A program made the position numbers and the translations under genes. The notes under the pieces were generated by a model. The model saw nothing but the letters and a program-made list of their open reading frames with translations, did no database searches and was not told the DNA's origin. 64,000 nt of DNA. Origin: Apteryx mantelli (lineage: Eukaryota; Chordata; Aves; Apterygiformes; Apterygidae). The stretch is from the NCBI RefSeq assembly GCF_036417845.1, contig NC_089980.1:53566501-53630500 (forward strand), read 5' to 3'. Shown here in pieces: positions 48,974 to 62,089 of the stretch (positions are counted from its first letter, which is position 1; each line of letters starts with the position of its first letter).

Positions 48974-51900
48974 GTAAATCTGGATCCACCAAAAATCTAT
49001 TTGATCATGAAGTAAGGCCAGTATTTCCTTCAGGATCCTTAAATTGAGACTGCTAAATTCATATTTACTGGCTAGCCTCATTTCAAGGCAGCCATGTAGT
49101 TTCTGAAAACTGAAGTGCTGAAAACAAACTGTGTGGATAACACAATGAAGTGTTTGACTGAAGGGGCCAACTCTGAAAACGCTGGTGCATTTTGTAGGCT
49201 TAAAGCTGAGTAGTGCCAAATGTTTTTTATAAGTTGCTGAGCATCTTCAAATTACACTGAAATCAGTAAGAACTGAGGATATTTCATTTTATGGGATCAG
49301 GCCTCTAATGGGGTAAAGGATAAACTTCTCATGTCACATTGACTCAAGTAGCCCGTATTTCCAAAATCAACAAAAAATGTATAGCACATGCCAATGCCAC
49401 CAGCATTGTAATTTCATAAATACGTATAAGCAAGATCAAGGATATGTTTGATACTGTATAAATGACAAACTTGAAATTTCAAGAGTTGCTTTTAAAATTA
49501 TTAAAATGTAATAGAAGTGCTGAAAATTGCTTTGTTTTTGTTTTTTTTTGTTTTTTACATCTTCATAAAAGGGAAATAATTCTTAGCACAAAATCCCTGC
49601 AAGAAATAAGTTTTGAAACTATGGAGTTTGGAATGGAAGTGCTTTCACAACTGTAACTAATTACAGGTTATGCAAATGACTAATAAAATTTTAGTATGTT
49701 TACAATCAAATCAAACATGTTCTTTTTTAAAATGATGAAATCTGTTAGAAATTACTATGTTCCATTAGTGCAAATGGTATTTCAGAATAATATTTATCAG
49801 TCTGTATGATTTCCTCTTATAGCTATCTTTCAGCAAAATACCTTTGCATGTATTAAAATAAATGGCTTCATTAAAGATCCATCTTGTTTGTGATCTTCCG
49901 ACCATCTTGGAAGATGATCTCCAAGTGACTGTGATAGGAGTTCCAGATGTGAATATTTGTGGGATTGGGCAGTTTATAAAACTACTAATGAAATCGGATG
50001 CAGCTTTTACTTTTCCTAGTGTCAATTTTGGCTGTGGAAAGATATATTGGTGCAGAATGACTGCAGCATGCTCTCTGCCAGCACTGCGTTCTCTCTCTTC
50101 TGACAGTGCTTCCCAATGAGGCTGCCTTACAGATGGCAGTGCTTTGATGTTTCATGATACCACAGGTTTTTAAACAAAATTTTAGTGGAGTTATTCATAT
50201 CATCAGCCACAGTACCCCCTAGCATTTTCACACAGCTATTTATCCAAAAATGCATGAGAAGTTTGACATGTTCATCTTTTTATTTCCTTCTTCTAAATTA
50301 TGAGTTAAAACTAATTGTGAAAAGCAGTTTATCCTCTTTGACCACATTGGTCCTGTGCTGATTTATGCAATCTGAGTATCTGCTTTGTATTTTTAAGCCA
50401 GTAAGCCTATCAGGAACCCTAGCTGGTAACTACAGCAATAGCACTTCACTTATGTCATGTTGACAATGTGTGCTCACTGGAAGCAATGAAAATCCTTTTG
50501 AGAGCAACTTGACGTGCCTGGACCTGCCCAGCCTATCCATTCTTTGGTTTCCAAGTACTTTGTTTTTAAACCTTTGCAGGCATGAAAGATTTAGGAAGGA
50601 GGTTTAAAACAGTTGGGGTGTAGCATGTTGTGTTTATCTTGTGCCTAATGGAGCCTGGAGAGTCACCAAGGCAGTGAGCTGCAACTCCTCCCAGGCAGCG
50701 CTGAGGGAATTGCTGCTGACTCTTGATATTAGTTGGAGGATTCAGTGATGATGATTTAAGTTCCCTCAACAAAGATAAATTGTCTGCCATTTGTAATACA
50801 TAATTTGCTTGTAGTATTGAATCCACACTGTTCATGGATCTACAGCAGTAGCCATCCTTTTTTTTTTCCATCTGCATTTGTCTAAGAGGCTTTTTCTTGG
50901 AAAGAGACCTTTGCTTCACATATGTATGCTTTTTGCCTCACAGCTAGCTCGCTGCAGTGTGCTTCATGCAGAGGTACGCTCGGGAGTCATGCAAGAATTT
51001 GAGTTGGTACAAAATACATAGCCTTTTTTCTCCATTCTACATCTCTGATGGGCACCTTGCTCCTATTTGCAGTTTATAGCAGAAGTATGAACTGTGGTAT
51101 ATCTGAGGCTCGTAAGAGGTTTTGTTGTGCTTGCTTTTGATATCGTCAGCTGTTACATCTCTCCAGGGTAGAGGCTGTTGGCCTTGAGGCCAACCATAAC
51201 ACCTCCATACAGCTAAGCTATCTTACCCTGCAGACCAGGGTGGCTGTGTCCAAACTGCCTATTGGGAATGATTCCTGGCCTGCACTAACCTCCAAGCCTT
51301 GCCAGGCATTGTCTAGTGGAGTGTTTGCTGCCCTACGCCAAGACCAGAGATCAGCAATGTGGCACTGTGGACAACTCCGTGCTTGACTTTGTGCTCCAGC
51401 TCTGATTAGCTTACTTGTACAGACGTAACTTTTGTGTAATTATGAAGAGGTTGATATCAGCTGAGATGTTGGAGGGAATAACTCCCTGGCTTTTATTTTA
51501 CTGGATGCAAGAAAAACAGTACTGTTCAGTCTTTGGTGGAAAGTGTTCTATATAGAACTTGGTTCTTGCTTTTCTTCAAGTATATCATATTTCAGGGCAA
51601 CTGGTCTGGATTTGGAGAAGTGGTGGGTTGGACATAATCATGCGGGAGCTATATTTGATAATTTAACTGGATTAATGTGAGAAAAATTAATAATTTTATT
51701 GAATAGTGATGAGACATTCTTTTTAACATGCATTTAACCAGAATATTAGATGGTCAGATTTAAGATAGAACACAACCAAAAATTAAAAATTAAGTAATAA
51801 ATGTATTGGGCAACAGGATATGGGAAGCCCATTTGTTTCTTAGGAGCATTGTGAACTTTCATGTTTTTCTGCTGAAGTGATAAACTTCATCACTGAGAGG

Positions 51901-52691
51901 AAAACATGAGATTATGGCTGCCACCTGTAGCTCTTGTTGCCTTTCAGGTAATACTGATGGCCAGATGGTGGCTGTAGGCCATGAAGTGAGCTGAAGCAGG
52001 AAGCTAACAAATAATTTAATAACATATTAAAAATGAACTAAACAGCTGTGTCAGTCATACAAATATGCTGCATTTAGGGCTACACAAGGTACACTTCCAG
52101 ACTACTCATGCCTTGACACCTTAGGTTTGAAGGCAAAATGTCTTCTCGATACTGAGCTTCCACATTTAACACTTGGAGTTTACTTATCTGTGGCAAGCAA
52201 AGTACTTTACCTCCTTCCATGCAGGTGCGTGACTGTTCTCATTTGCAGGAATGACGGGACTGCTGGCAGTACAGCTCAGTACCCAGCTTTGCATGGTCAA
52301 GTGCTTCATCTTCATAAGTGCAGTGCCAAGGAACAATCAGTGCCTTCTGCAGGTCTGCCCTAATTTAGCTTTCCCTGTGCACAGAAAATGAGTTTGAAAG
52401 TCTCTAATTTTGTGGTCATTGAGCTGTTGGGAAGGAAAACCCTAATGAGAATTGTTTCCATCTGCTCAGTAGAATAAATTTTGCAGCTGAACATGTGCAT
52501 GACTGTTTCCAGTGACAAAGGATCTGAATTTTCAGAAGTGCTGATCTCTTGTTGCCACTTCCAGCAATATCAGTGTATCTGGGACATGCTCAAGCCCTCC
52601 AAAAACCATGCCTAAAGAAGACATACCTAAAGACAGTCCTTTGTTATAGTGTTTATGCCAGCTTCATACTCCTTGTTTACCTTCTGAACAG

Positions 52692-52857
52692 AACACGAAC
52701 GGATGAGTGTGAGACCATCAGGAACCAGGAGCTGACTCACCCTTTGGAATACAGTACAGAACAAATTCAAACACTGCAGAAAGAAAAAGTTGAACGTAGC
52801 AAGTTCAAAGGAAGAGCTAGAGTCACTGGAGAAAATGTGAAATCAGAAGAAATACAA
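52692..52857 (+). CDS. TCP10L: TCP10-like exon: coiled coil before the EEIQ|LKQQI junction
   Basis: The acceptor is TTTACCTTCTGAACAG and the donor is ATACAA|GTAAGC. The exon enters in phase 2 and leaves in phase 0 (residues 786-841). It reads EYSTEQIQTLQKEKVERSKF, then a basic stretch ending ENVKSEEIQ. This lines up with the CPAP segment EEMRKLQKERKVFEKY...KKEREEIQ, which in CPAP is immediately followed by TLKQQI. The same junction falls at this exon boundary here. It is helical and probably part of the dimerising coil. The exact acceptor is slightly uncertain. Confidence 0.8.
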
Positions 52858-55800
52858 GTAAGCTGTCTTCTGTAGAGTAAATGCACTGTTTTCTTCCATG
52901 TATGTCCTTCAGTGCAGGCATCTTATGGTAGTTCCTGAATCCTTCAATTTGTCACAGGTGGCCATTTATTCTTCTACTTCTTGGGTCAGTTGTGTGTACA
53001 ATGAAGATTTTTTGTGTTAATAAGTCATTGTTTTCATTTTTGTTTTAAATGTACATCCCATTATCTTTATATAAGAAGAAAAAATAGGCTGAAGAAATGT
53101 GCCTTCTATTTGGTGCAGAAGGTTGTGAGGTCTCCCTTATTCTTTATATTTCTGTGGACTGGCTTTTCCAAATTTGAACTGGCTCTTGAAAAATTTCCAT
53201 CTCCTGCCATACTGGACTTTAAATCTTTGTGAAGATTTTTAACTATCCTGATCTTTGTTTTTCTGGTACCTGGAATATATCTAGCTATGTATCTAATTTA
53301 ACTGCCTGCCCTGCCCAATTAAATCCCACATTCATCCTAAAAAGGCTCTAGGTTACTTTAAACTTGAGTGCCAGATGCTAGACACTGGCCTTCAAGAGAT
53401 GTCAGGGTACACTCAAGACAAAAGTATGAGTACTTCACATTGTACTTTCTGGACATAAAAAATAATCTAGGAGTGGCTCGTTTCCTAATTATGCTATGTT
53501 TCCATGAAAATCAGTCCTGGGAGCCAAGGTTATGTAAATAAATCTGTTCAATCAATCCCTTTCTTACCTGCTTTGTCTGCTCTTATAAATGACCCAAGCT
53601 TCCAAATTCACTTTCAGAGGTTTCTTCCGAAGTCTGTAGTTCTTTTAGTCAGCTTTTTCTCTAGCTCTGCACCTACTGACAACTAATTTCTAGTCTACCT
53701 ACTTCAGATGAAACCTACACATGCAAAAATAATCCATTTTCCAAAGCTTGTCTCCACAGATCTATCCATAAAGTCTCTGATAAAAGCATGGAAATCTCCT
53801 GAGGAGGATCAGTGAAATGGGATCTCAGTGTCCTTAGAAATTGCCCAAAGTGCCCATGGGAGGCAGAGCATGCTCTCCAACATCTCTGTCATCAGTAATC
53901 TCTGAAAACTCAGTGTAAGAAAATAATAATGAATTTATCAGAGTCATCAGAAATAGAAATAAAACATGAATTTCATGTAGATTTAGTGAAAACGTCATCA
54001 AAACCTATTGGTTTGAAGTGGTTAGTAACGCTGAGAAAGAATAATATCTAGCAAAGGCAATTTGTCTGCTTCTTGCTAGCTGTAAGGCTTAGTCCATAGG
54101 TCAGCTAGGTACACAGAAAGGTTAGAACTTGAAAAACTCTTGATGGGTGAATGAACGTAAGGTAAGAGATGCTATACAGACTGATTGAAAAATTAGTGTA
54201 CCTGAAAAGGGAAAGCAAACTCAAGCATCATTAGCTCATTTAGACGTAGACAAAGAATTATACCCAAAAGGTAGAATAAGCTGTGGAGGCCGTTGATCAT
54301 CTGGTTTTGCTGAGGAGACGCATTACATTTGTTTTTAATAAGAATTTGAAAGCGTCTGATAAAATCTTGTCAACTTCATGCTCTGGTGAGCTGCACTAGG
54401 GTAGTCCAGGTAGGGGAGGAAAGATGTGCACAACCAAAATAAAATTATAATCTACTGGAGCAGGATAGTCTCTAATTTGAGAGGATAGAAAGCATGAACT
54501 GCAGTTGTTGCTTAGTAGAATCGTGGTATCGAGCTACTTGCTACCACATTGTGAATGGTGCCAGTCCTGGATGGTGATGCTCTCTCTTCAGGCATTCTTC
54601 CAATGCAAGGTTTCTTCTAGGTGCTCTCGAGTTCATTTTCCTGAGTCATTCATTGTAAATTCTTCTAAATTCCTTTAGGGGAGTTCCATCTATTCCATCC
54701 TCCATTTCAGTCTCCTTAGCAATAAAGTCATATTTGAATATCTGTGGCTATGATCCCTAGTAAGAAAAGTTGGACAGAACAATGTTCTGGCACAAAAGGA
54801 TGTGATACACTTGACAGGAACATGCCAATTTCAATGAAATTTTTGACCAGAAAAATTTTGGAAAAAGTCAGAATGGCAAGATAGTGCTTTGTTCAAACTT
54901 TATGTACTTTCTGTTTTTCATCTGTAAGTTTTTGAAATACATAATTTTTGTACTACACAGATAGTGAATGGTTTCTCTGCTCATGTTTCATATTTCTCTA
55001 AGTGAAACATTCACAACATGAAAATTTAAATAGTTTCAGTGAGGTTATTTTAGCTTTTTGAATAAAAATATTTTGAATGTCTTCTCTGCAAAATATTTTG
55101 AAACATCAGCTTTTTCTCCACCTGGGTTTTTAAAAAGTTGTTAGAATTTCTACTGATTCTGAGGACTGATTCTGTTTCCTGACTAGGTCTAGCCCTGGAA
55201 ATGAAGTTTAATAGAATTGTTTCAATCTTTTGTTCTCAGCTGTCAACATAACGAGCTGACATTCAAAATTAAAGTTTGCAACAGAACAGTTGTAAACCTG
55301 CGAGATTTCCATGTTCATAAGTCTGTTTCTTCTTGAAAACGGCTGATTGATGTACAGACTTCTGACAGTGGGCAGTTCACAGCAAATAAAGGATGGTGAT
55401 GAGAAGGACAGAATTAGGCAGATACACGAATGAAGGGAAAGTAAGAAAAAGGGAGTACACATGACGATTGGTTGACTAGAGAGCAAATTGCATGTTTCTT
55501 GCTTAACTCTACTGGTGTCACAGTTTCAGTATCCAGCATGAGTGCTCTGAACAAACTGGAAGACTGAGTTTTGGAGACAGCATGGGTGAGTGTAGAAGAA
55601 GAGTATAGAGGAAAATTATAGTGACATATGCATATGAAAAAGTCATCTCCAAGGTGCACCAAATTTCATTATTGCCATTTCCCTTACCTCAGTTACAAAT
55701 TATGTCTTTGCTATTCCCTGCTGTTTGTGGGAACTATTCAACTGATCATGTGCCCTTGTCACTACATGAGAAGCTGATGAACTGCCAGTTTTGACTTTAA

Positions 55801-56377
55801 GACATACCTTGCCTTTTTTTGAAAACATCTGCATTTAATGGTGTTTATTTGCATGATTAATTTTCATTTCCTGCTTTTTCTTCACACAGACCTCCCTCTG
55901 TTATCTTTGTAAGAGTATTGTCACACCAATGACTACAGCATGGTATGGAGAGGATTAGATGCTGGTTGACAGTTTTGCTCAGTTCAGGGAAATTTATTCA
56001 GTCTCTCAAGTGGGTTTTGCTATGTTTGCTGATCTATATGCTACCAGGGCTAGACCTTTTATCATACCTGAACTAGCTCATTTAAAACTAGCTCAAGAGC
56101 TCTGCACTGTGGTTGGTACCCTTAGTATTTGGTTCTTTATCCATTGCCATCAAAAATGAGTGTCTCTGAAGTGTTTTGTTTGTGTCTGTATTTCATCAAC
56201 ATCCTTGGCAAATCTCATATAAGCTCCTTTAACTTTCTTCTCACCACTTTCTCAGTTCTTTTCCTTCTTTCAGATATTCTTCCGCCAGCTGTTTCTGTAT
56301 TTTTGCTGCCTGTTCTTTGCCTACCTCAGTTGTTCCCATGTTCACTTCATTTCTACCCACCACTTACACAGTCATGT

Positions 56378-56400
56378 CTTCTTCTTCTTCTTCCTCCTTT
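56378..56400. repeat. (TTC)n microsatellite
   Basis: A short CTTCTTCTTCTTCTTCCTCC run in a TCP10-like intron, within a generally pyrimidine-rich stretch from about 56230 to 56420. The open frame across it is a by-product of this composition. Confidence 0.8.
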
Positions 56401-57843
56401 TTTCTTTTGTGTTTTGCTTTGTTTCCTGTTATCTACACATTTTATTTGTGCTTTCTTCACACTTCTTCAGTGGTGCCATGAAATTATCACTGTTGATCTG
56501 CATATAAACGTAGCATCTTTGACTTATCCTCTGCCTGATAGACTGGGTGAAACATACTGCTGCCCTTGTAAGTAAACCTCTTGATAACCTGTTCCTGTCT
56601 TAGTATCATAACGAGGAATGTATCTATTGCATTGCAATGCTGAAGAGACAGTAGGTGCCTGAAATCTTGGAAAGTGGGAGAGGGGGTTGAAATTACAACA
56701 TTTAATCTATAACCAAAGGTTAAACTAAAGCAATGCAAAATAGTATATTGAAAAAGATGCAGTATGGTGATACAGAGTAGTGAAAAGATATTTTGAAGAA
56801 CAGATGTTTGAACATGAAGGACAAGAAGAAAATGTGATTTTACAGACCAGCATATTGTCAAGGAAAAGACATTCTAGGTGACTTGCTTACACTGTATCTC
56901 AGTGAAATGCTGTATTTAAGTGGACAGGTGGCAACTCTGGATATATGAAGGTGAATATCAAGTTGGCAGAATAAGACAGTGTTATTTCTATATATGCCAC
57001 TGGTAAAAGCATTTCTGAAATTATAGCTTGTGTGTATTTCTCAAAAAAAGTTCATGAGAAATTGGAAATAATTAATTAGGAAAAAAAAGAAACAGAAATA
57101 ACTGGATTTTGTTTTTTAGTTCTAAACCTAATTTATCCAAAAAAGGTTGAGATGATTCAGTCATGGTTTGCAAGTGCCTACACAGTGAAATGATTTGTAA
57201 TACCAGACGGTTCATTGATTCTAGTGGAGCGTGCATATTAAGATCTGTTGTTTGGATGTTGTTTGGACACTGAAGGTATATATATTCAGATAGAAATATA
57301 TTGTGTCTTTTTAACATTAAAGGGAAAACCTACAGTTATCTAGAAAGTTGGTGGCTTCTGTGCATAAGTTATTGGGTGAGATACCACGGTCGGTGTTATG
57401 CTTGAAGCTAGACTCAGTGAGTTTTGTGAGCAATTCTAGCTTTATAATCTAGCCATTCCAAGCTGGAAGATATTCACAGTCAAGTGCAAACCATTTGACT
57501 GAGTCAATGCCACTAAGAATAAAGGACTAGCTGAGCAGCAAGGATGGACCTTTCTTTGGTTCAAGGAGCCAAGACAAAATATACTCTTAGTCAGTCATTT
57601 ATGTTTGCATTCATTTTTCTTTTGTATTAATTATTGGCTAAATGTGTGGGTGAGATTTAGTTTGTTCTAAATACAGGAGTTTTCAGTTTTTTTTTTTAAA
57701 GGTAATTTCAAATGGGTTCTTTAAATATTGCAGTAGACCTTTAAGCAGAATAAAATTCTCCATGCTTCCTTCTGGATTTGTAAAATGGGCATGCCTAGTC
57801 CAGAGCTATGCAATGACATGGCACGCTTTTTTCCTGTTGGCAG

Positions 57844-58059
57844 ATATTAAAGCAGCAGATTGCAGGACTGCAGGAGGAGTTCAAGAGAAGTGAGTCCTGC
57901 TGGCATGCTGCCTACAGCAAGCTAAGAGACCAGGTAGAGATGCTGACCAGACAGAACATGGAGCTTCGAGATGAGCTCAGAGTTTCAGAGCATCAGAGGC
58001 TGAAAGTGGAAAAAAAACCAGGAGCTGTGAATTTCATGGACAGAAAATCAGAGACCCTG
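57844..58059 (+). CDS. TCP10L: TCP10-like exon: conserved C-terminal coiled coil
   Basis: The exon follows CCTGTTGGCAG and ends GACCCTG|GTACTG. It is in phase 0 at both ends, 72 codons (residues 842-913). It reads ILKQQIAGLQEEFKRSESCW, then AYSKLRDQVEMLTRQNMELR, then DELRVSEHQRLKVEKK. Human CPAP has [20 protein letters not shown] at the start of the same coil. Human TCP10L shares the QNMELRE.L...QR.K..KK ending that CPAP lacks (CPAP has ENTDLREEI). This is the best evidence that the gene belongs to the TCP10 branch. If the donor were skipped, the frame would run on to a stop at 58177-58179, giving a short alternative C-terminus. Confidence 0.93.
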
Positions 58060-60019
58060 GTACTGGAAGACATTATCTGTTTAATACTTTCTGAAAAATT
58101 CAGATTTAGTTTTTCTTTTGAGCAGGCATGTGTGAATACTCTTCCTCTACTACTTCCATGGTTAGCCTGCAGGAGGTAAAAATCAGCTCTATAGTAAGCC
58201 ACGTTTAAATATACTCTTTGTGTGGGACTGCTCCATTAGGGTCTTATTTATCCTTGGAATGTGTACCTCCACCAGGTGATTTAAACCACCTATCTCAGAC
58301 ACTTATATCAGGGCAGACGGTACCTGTCTCCCTCCACTGACAAAGGAGGGAGTCTAGATAACTAAGTCACATGAAGTACCTAACTTCTTAGTCAGCTAAA
58401 GTCAAATGAGATGAATTCTGAATGTGTTTAATGCCATTTACTTTTTTAATAAAGCAGCCCTTGAGCCAGCTGCAGGCTGGTTGTTAGTAATAGATATAGT
58501 GGGACCTTTTAGTAAGCCTCATTTCAGTTCTTATGTTGTGCTGTAAATATTCAGGGGAGAAAACACTCTCAGTGGCCTGCCTTACAAAAGCAGCAGTTGG
58601 ACTACTGAATGGGAGTTATACTTGGGTGGAGCAGGGAAGAGGAGCAGGGTGGAGGATATGATTGGCTAGTATAAATGCCTCTGGTGATCTTCTGAAATTG
58701 AAGAGGTTTAATCATAGTTTAACAGTTTCTATTGTCCTTTCCCATTCAGTAGTTCATTTGTTTAATACATTTGTAGGGTCCCTCACTACCTTACTGTGGA
58801 ACTGAGTAACCACATTTAATGTGTTCATCTTCCAGCATGCTGGGAGGGAGAAGAATGCTATTATCCCCTTTTTACACAACGGAAAGCAATCTGGAGAAAT
58901 TAAATGGTTCAGACTGGAATTCAAAAGACAGAACTCTGGTTTAAGTTGGTTATTTCATTTCCTTGTATACTCAAGAGAGAAAAATAGGTGCCTTCAAAGA
59001 GTGATTAATTTCATCCTGTATGAAATGGAGGATCTAGAATAGATAGCTATCTTCTAGATGATGCAGTCTGGTGAGATGAATCCTACTCTTCCACAGAGAG
59101 CCTGCTCCTAGGAGAGAATTGAATCTAGCCCTTAACTCCTAGGTATTTCTCTAATTTGTATATCTAATTTCTATTAATGTATCTTTAAAATATGTTAGAA
59201 CCACCAATTAACCTGTCTCTTGCATAATTTATGTAGTGAACAAATTTTTGATCTCCCTTTTTATTTGATTTTAATGTTCTCATTAATGAGACTTATCACC
59301 TAACACTGTTACGTTCATTTGAAAATGTCATTTCAAGTTAGCTTTTCACTTTACTTTTAATTTGCCCAAACCTATCTTTTAGTATGGCTCATCCTTTCAT
59401 ATATTATTAAGGTCAGAGAAAAAAAAAAGAATAGACTCACATGTGCAGAATAAATGATATAGAAATTCCAGTAAAAGCAAGGATAAGAAAAAAGCCAACT
59501 CACTTCTATTGGGACATTTGGTGATGTAGAGCTTTCATTCAAGCCACTGAAGATTTTTGTTGTGTGAGAGTAATTCTTGCCTGGCATGAGAATGCTTTGC
59601 CAGGCATTAGGATCTGTATGTAAAGATGTTAGGATGCTACATTATGAAGATCGCTGTTTCTGATGTTGGGGAGCATCAGCAGAAGAAGATGTGGAATTTC
59701 ATTCATTGTGTTTAAATTTATAGGGGTTAGGTTTCAATCCTGAGCCATTAAATATGCTAGTCTCAGTTTTTTTCATAATGAAAGACTACCATCCTCTGTG
59801 GTATCTTTGCTTTGAAAGAAAATCTGCAGTTACGCACCATCCTAGCATATTATCTGAGTAATGGCTATCGGTATACTTAGATGACATCATTCTTATTACG
59901 ACAGAAAACCTGAAGGCTTTGAGAGTTGTTGCTTATTTTTGCCATATTTAAGAAGTGTCTGATTCTACTAGAAGCAGCTTGAACTATTAGTTACGTATTT
60001 ATAACAAATTCTCCGTTAG

Positions 60020-60166
60020 CTTGCAGAAGCTATTTTGCGAGAGACATCATCTTCATCCAAACAAGAAGAAAGATCATGGAGAGACAGTCATAAAAGCCAC
60101 AGCATCACCCCTGTGGGGTTGAAGACATCTTTGCAGAAACACTTCTTCAGAAATGTGAATAGCAAA
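60020..60166 (+). CDS. TCP10L: TCP10-like exon downstream of the coil
   Basis: The exon runs from an acceptor with a poor pyrimidine tract (ATTCTCCGTTAG) to AATAGCAAA|GTATGC. It is in phase 0 at both ends, 49 codons (residues 914-962). It reads LAEAILRETSSSSKQEERSW, then SITPVGLKTSLQKHFFRN. The Ser/Lys/Arg-rich composition and the place after the coil fit the linker that precedes the G-box domain in CPAP. Read-through past the donor would end at a stop at 60275-60277. The sequence match to CPAP or TCP10L is weak, so this is a probable but not certain exon. Confidence 0.6.
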
Positions 60167-61940
60167 GTATGCATTCCTATTGTCAGTAGTTACATTTCCA
60201 CAATTTCGACTATTTATTTTAAAGAATGTTCTTTGGTATCAAAATTTGTGCAAATGAAAGTGTCCGTAAAAGCATAGTCATGTTTTTTGCAGTACGTTTG
60301 TGCTGTGATTCAGCATGACTTTACTTGTATTTGTCTTCTGGTTTTGCAATAGCAGGAGAGAAAGCTTCTTTCTCCTCTTCCTAACTGAATTACCTATTGT
60401 TGCGGATGTACTCAGAATTCATTGTAGATGCTGCTTCACAGCTTGGTTTTATAGAGAACTGTCACAGAGTAAGGCTGCAATACCATAAGGAGTCCACTTA
60501 GAGGAGCTCTTTCCAACCTTGTCTCTGTGAAGCATAAATCCAGAACGGCAAATTTTGCCATTCAAGGCATTACTTGTCAATAAGATGCCACAGAATTTGC
60601 CCTGTGTGTAAAACAAAAAATTATCCCTAGTGCCCTTATGCCTGATAAAGTCAGTGGGAAAATCACTTTGCTTTTTACAAGTTGTGATACGTTGGTTCTT
60701 TATGTCAGATGAGATGTTTGTTTCTGAATGGTAGCTCTATGACTGCTCTTCCACAGCTAGCTTACTGTAATGCTTAACACAGCACACAGTTTAGAATATA
60801 TATATTTTTAGATATCTTGCTGTGCTTTTCCTTCTCTTGGCTTCATATTTCTTGCTTTTTGAGTGCCTCAATTATTACAAGCCCTCCTTCTTCTTTTTGT
60901 TCACACTTAGCTGAAATCTGTGGTTTGTTCCAGCGAACAGCCTCTCTGAAATTCCTCTTCTCTGTTGGAAATTAATGATCTTCTGATAGGAACAGATTCC
61001 ACTGGCTATGGCAAAAATTAGCTCAGATTAGCCAACACACTACCATTCCCTCCCTGCCTGTTTAGGGACTGAAATGAAACTTAAAGCATGTCAAATGAGA
61101 CAGGAGGCTTCTATTCTCTTGTAGTGATAATGATAATGTGTGGCTTGAAATTCACTAGGCAGTGGCTTTAATGAATTTTGCATGGTATTGGATATGAAAA
61201 AAGGTGATCATAAAAATGACTCCAAACTGAATATGCATAAGAAAGCAGAGTTACTCATGTCAGAAATAGTAGCTTCTGAATGGGACACAGATATTAGGTG
61301 TCTGCTTTCAAGACTGGCTACCTTTCTAAGCAGTATATGCCATTTAGAAATCAGAAGTTTGATGGGTTTGGTGCAGGAAATCGTTTTGTTTGTTCTATAC
61401 TGATGTTGGACCTCCCCAGTCTCTTCTACAGCCAGGATCTCTGTCACTGAGTGCTGAGGTGGGCAGAGTTATGAACCAGCATAATAATGTGAGATATACT
61501 ATCTGCAGCTGAGGTGGGCAGTAATGGCCAAAAGCTAACTGTCCTAACTGTTAGCTTATCCTGGAAGTTTTCAAGGTATGAAAGAGTTTGTTTCATTGGA
61601 ACATCCCCAGCATTCTTGTGAAATGAGGAAAACACAGAAACGTTCGATCTTCTTATAGGCTCCCTAAGGCTTGCTAAGTTCATTTTCCTCATACAGTGCT
61701 CAGCAATGTGCAAAAAAAAATTGTGTCTTCAGCAGCAGTTCTGAGAAGGAGGAAGTTGAGGACAGCAGACTTCTAGGCTAGCTGTTGTCTGAGCCTTCAT
61801 AATCCAGCTAGTATTGGTTCCAGTCCAACCGTTATCCAGCACAAGCATGAGAAAGACTGACGGGCATAGTGCCCGGATGTCCTGAGTGAACTCTTAATAT
61901 CTGAAGGGGCATGCATTCTTTGTTTGATCTTGTGGTAGAG

Positions 61941-62074
61941 GAAGGCTCTGTAGTTAACACAGTAGCTTCTGATTATTTGAATGAGGAAATGAAGGCTCAA
62001 GTAAATAGAACACTAAGAAGTAGTGCAAAGAGCCAGGAAGGACAAAATCTGTGTAATAGTGGTAGATCTGAATA
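61941..62074 (+). CDS. Possible further exon of the TCP10-like gene (tentative)
   Basis: An open segment begins after GATCTTGTGGTAGAG in phase 0, as the preceding exon requires. It reads EGSVVNTVASDYLNEEMKAQ, then VNRTLRSSAKSQEGQNL, with a coding-like polar composition and a Ser-rich basic patch. A usable donor is unclear: ATAGTG|GTAGAT at about 62065-62071 or CACTT|GTATTT at about 62089. I find no direct match to CPAP or TCP10L, so it may equally be chance. Confidence 0.25.
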
Positions 62075-62089
62075 TAGTGACTCACTTGT

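Noticed and set aside
56129-56575. Open frame of 148 codons, Phe/Leu-rich, looking like a membrane protein
   Set aside because: It is a by-product of a pyrimidine-rich intron segment with TTC repeats; there is no start context or splice evidence.
32302-60166. Calling the gene CENPJ itself
   Set aside because: The architecture fits, but the coil has TCP10L-type residues, overall similarity to CPAP is low outside motifs, and NID1 is not the expected neighbour of CENPJ. The possibility is kept as the main alternative.
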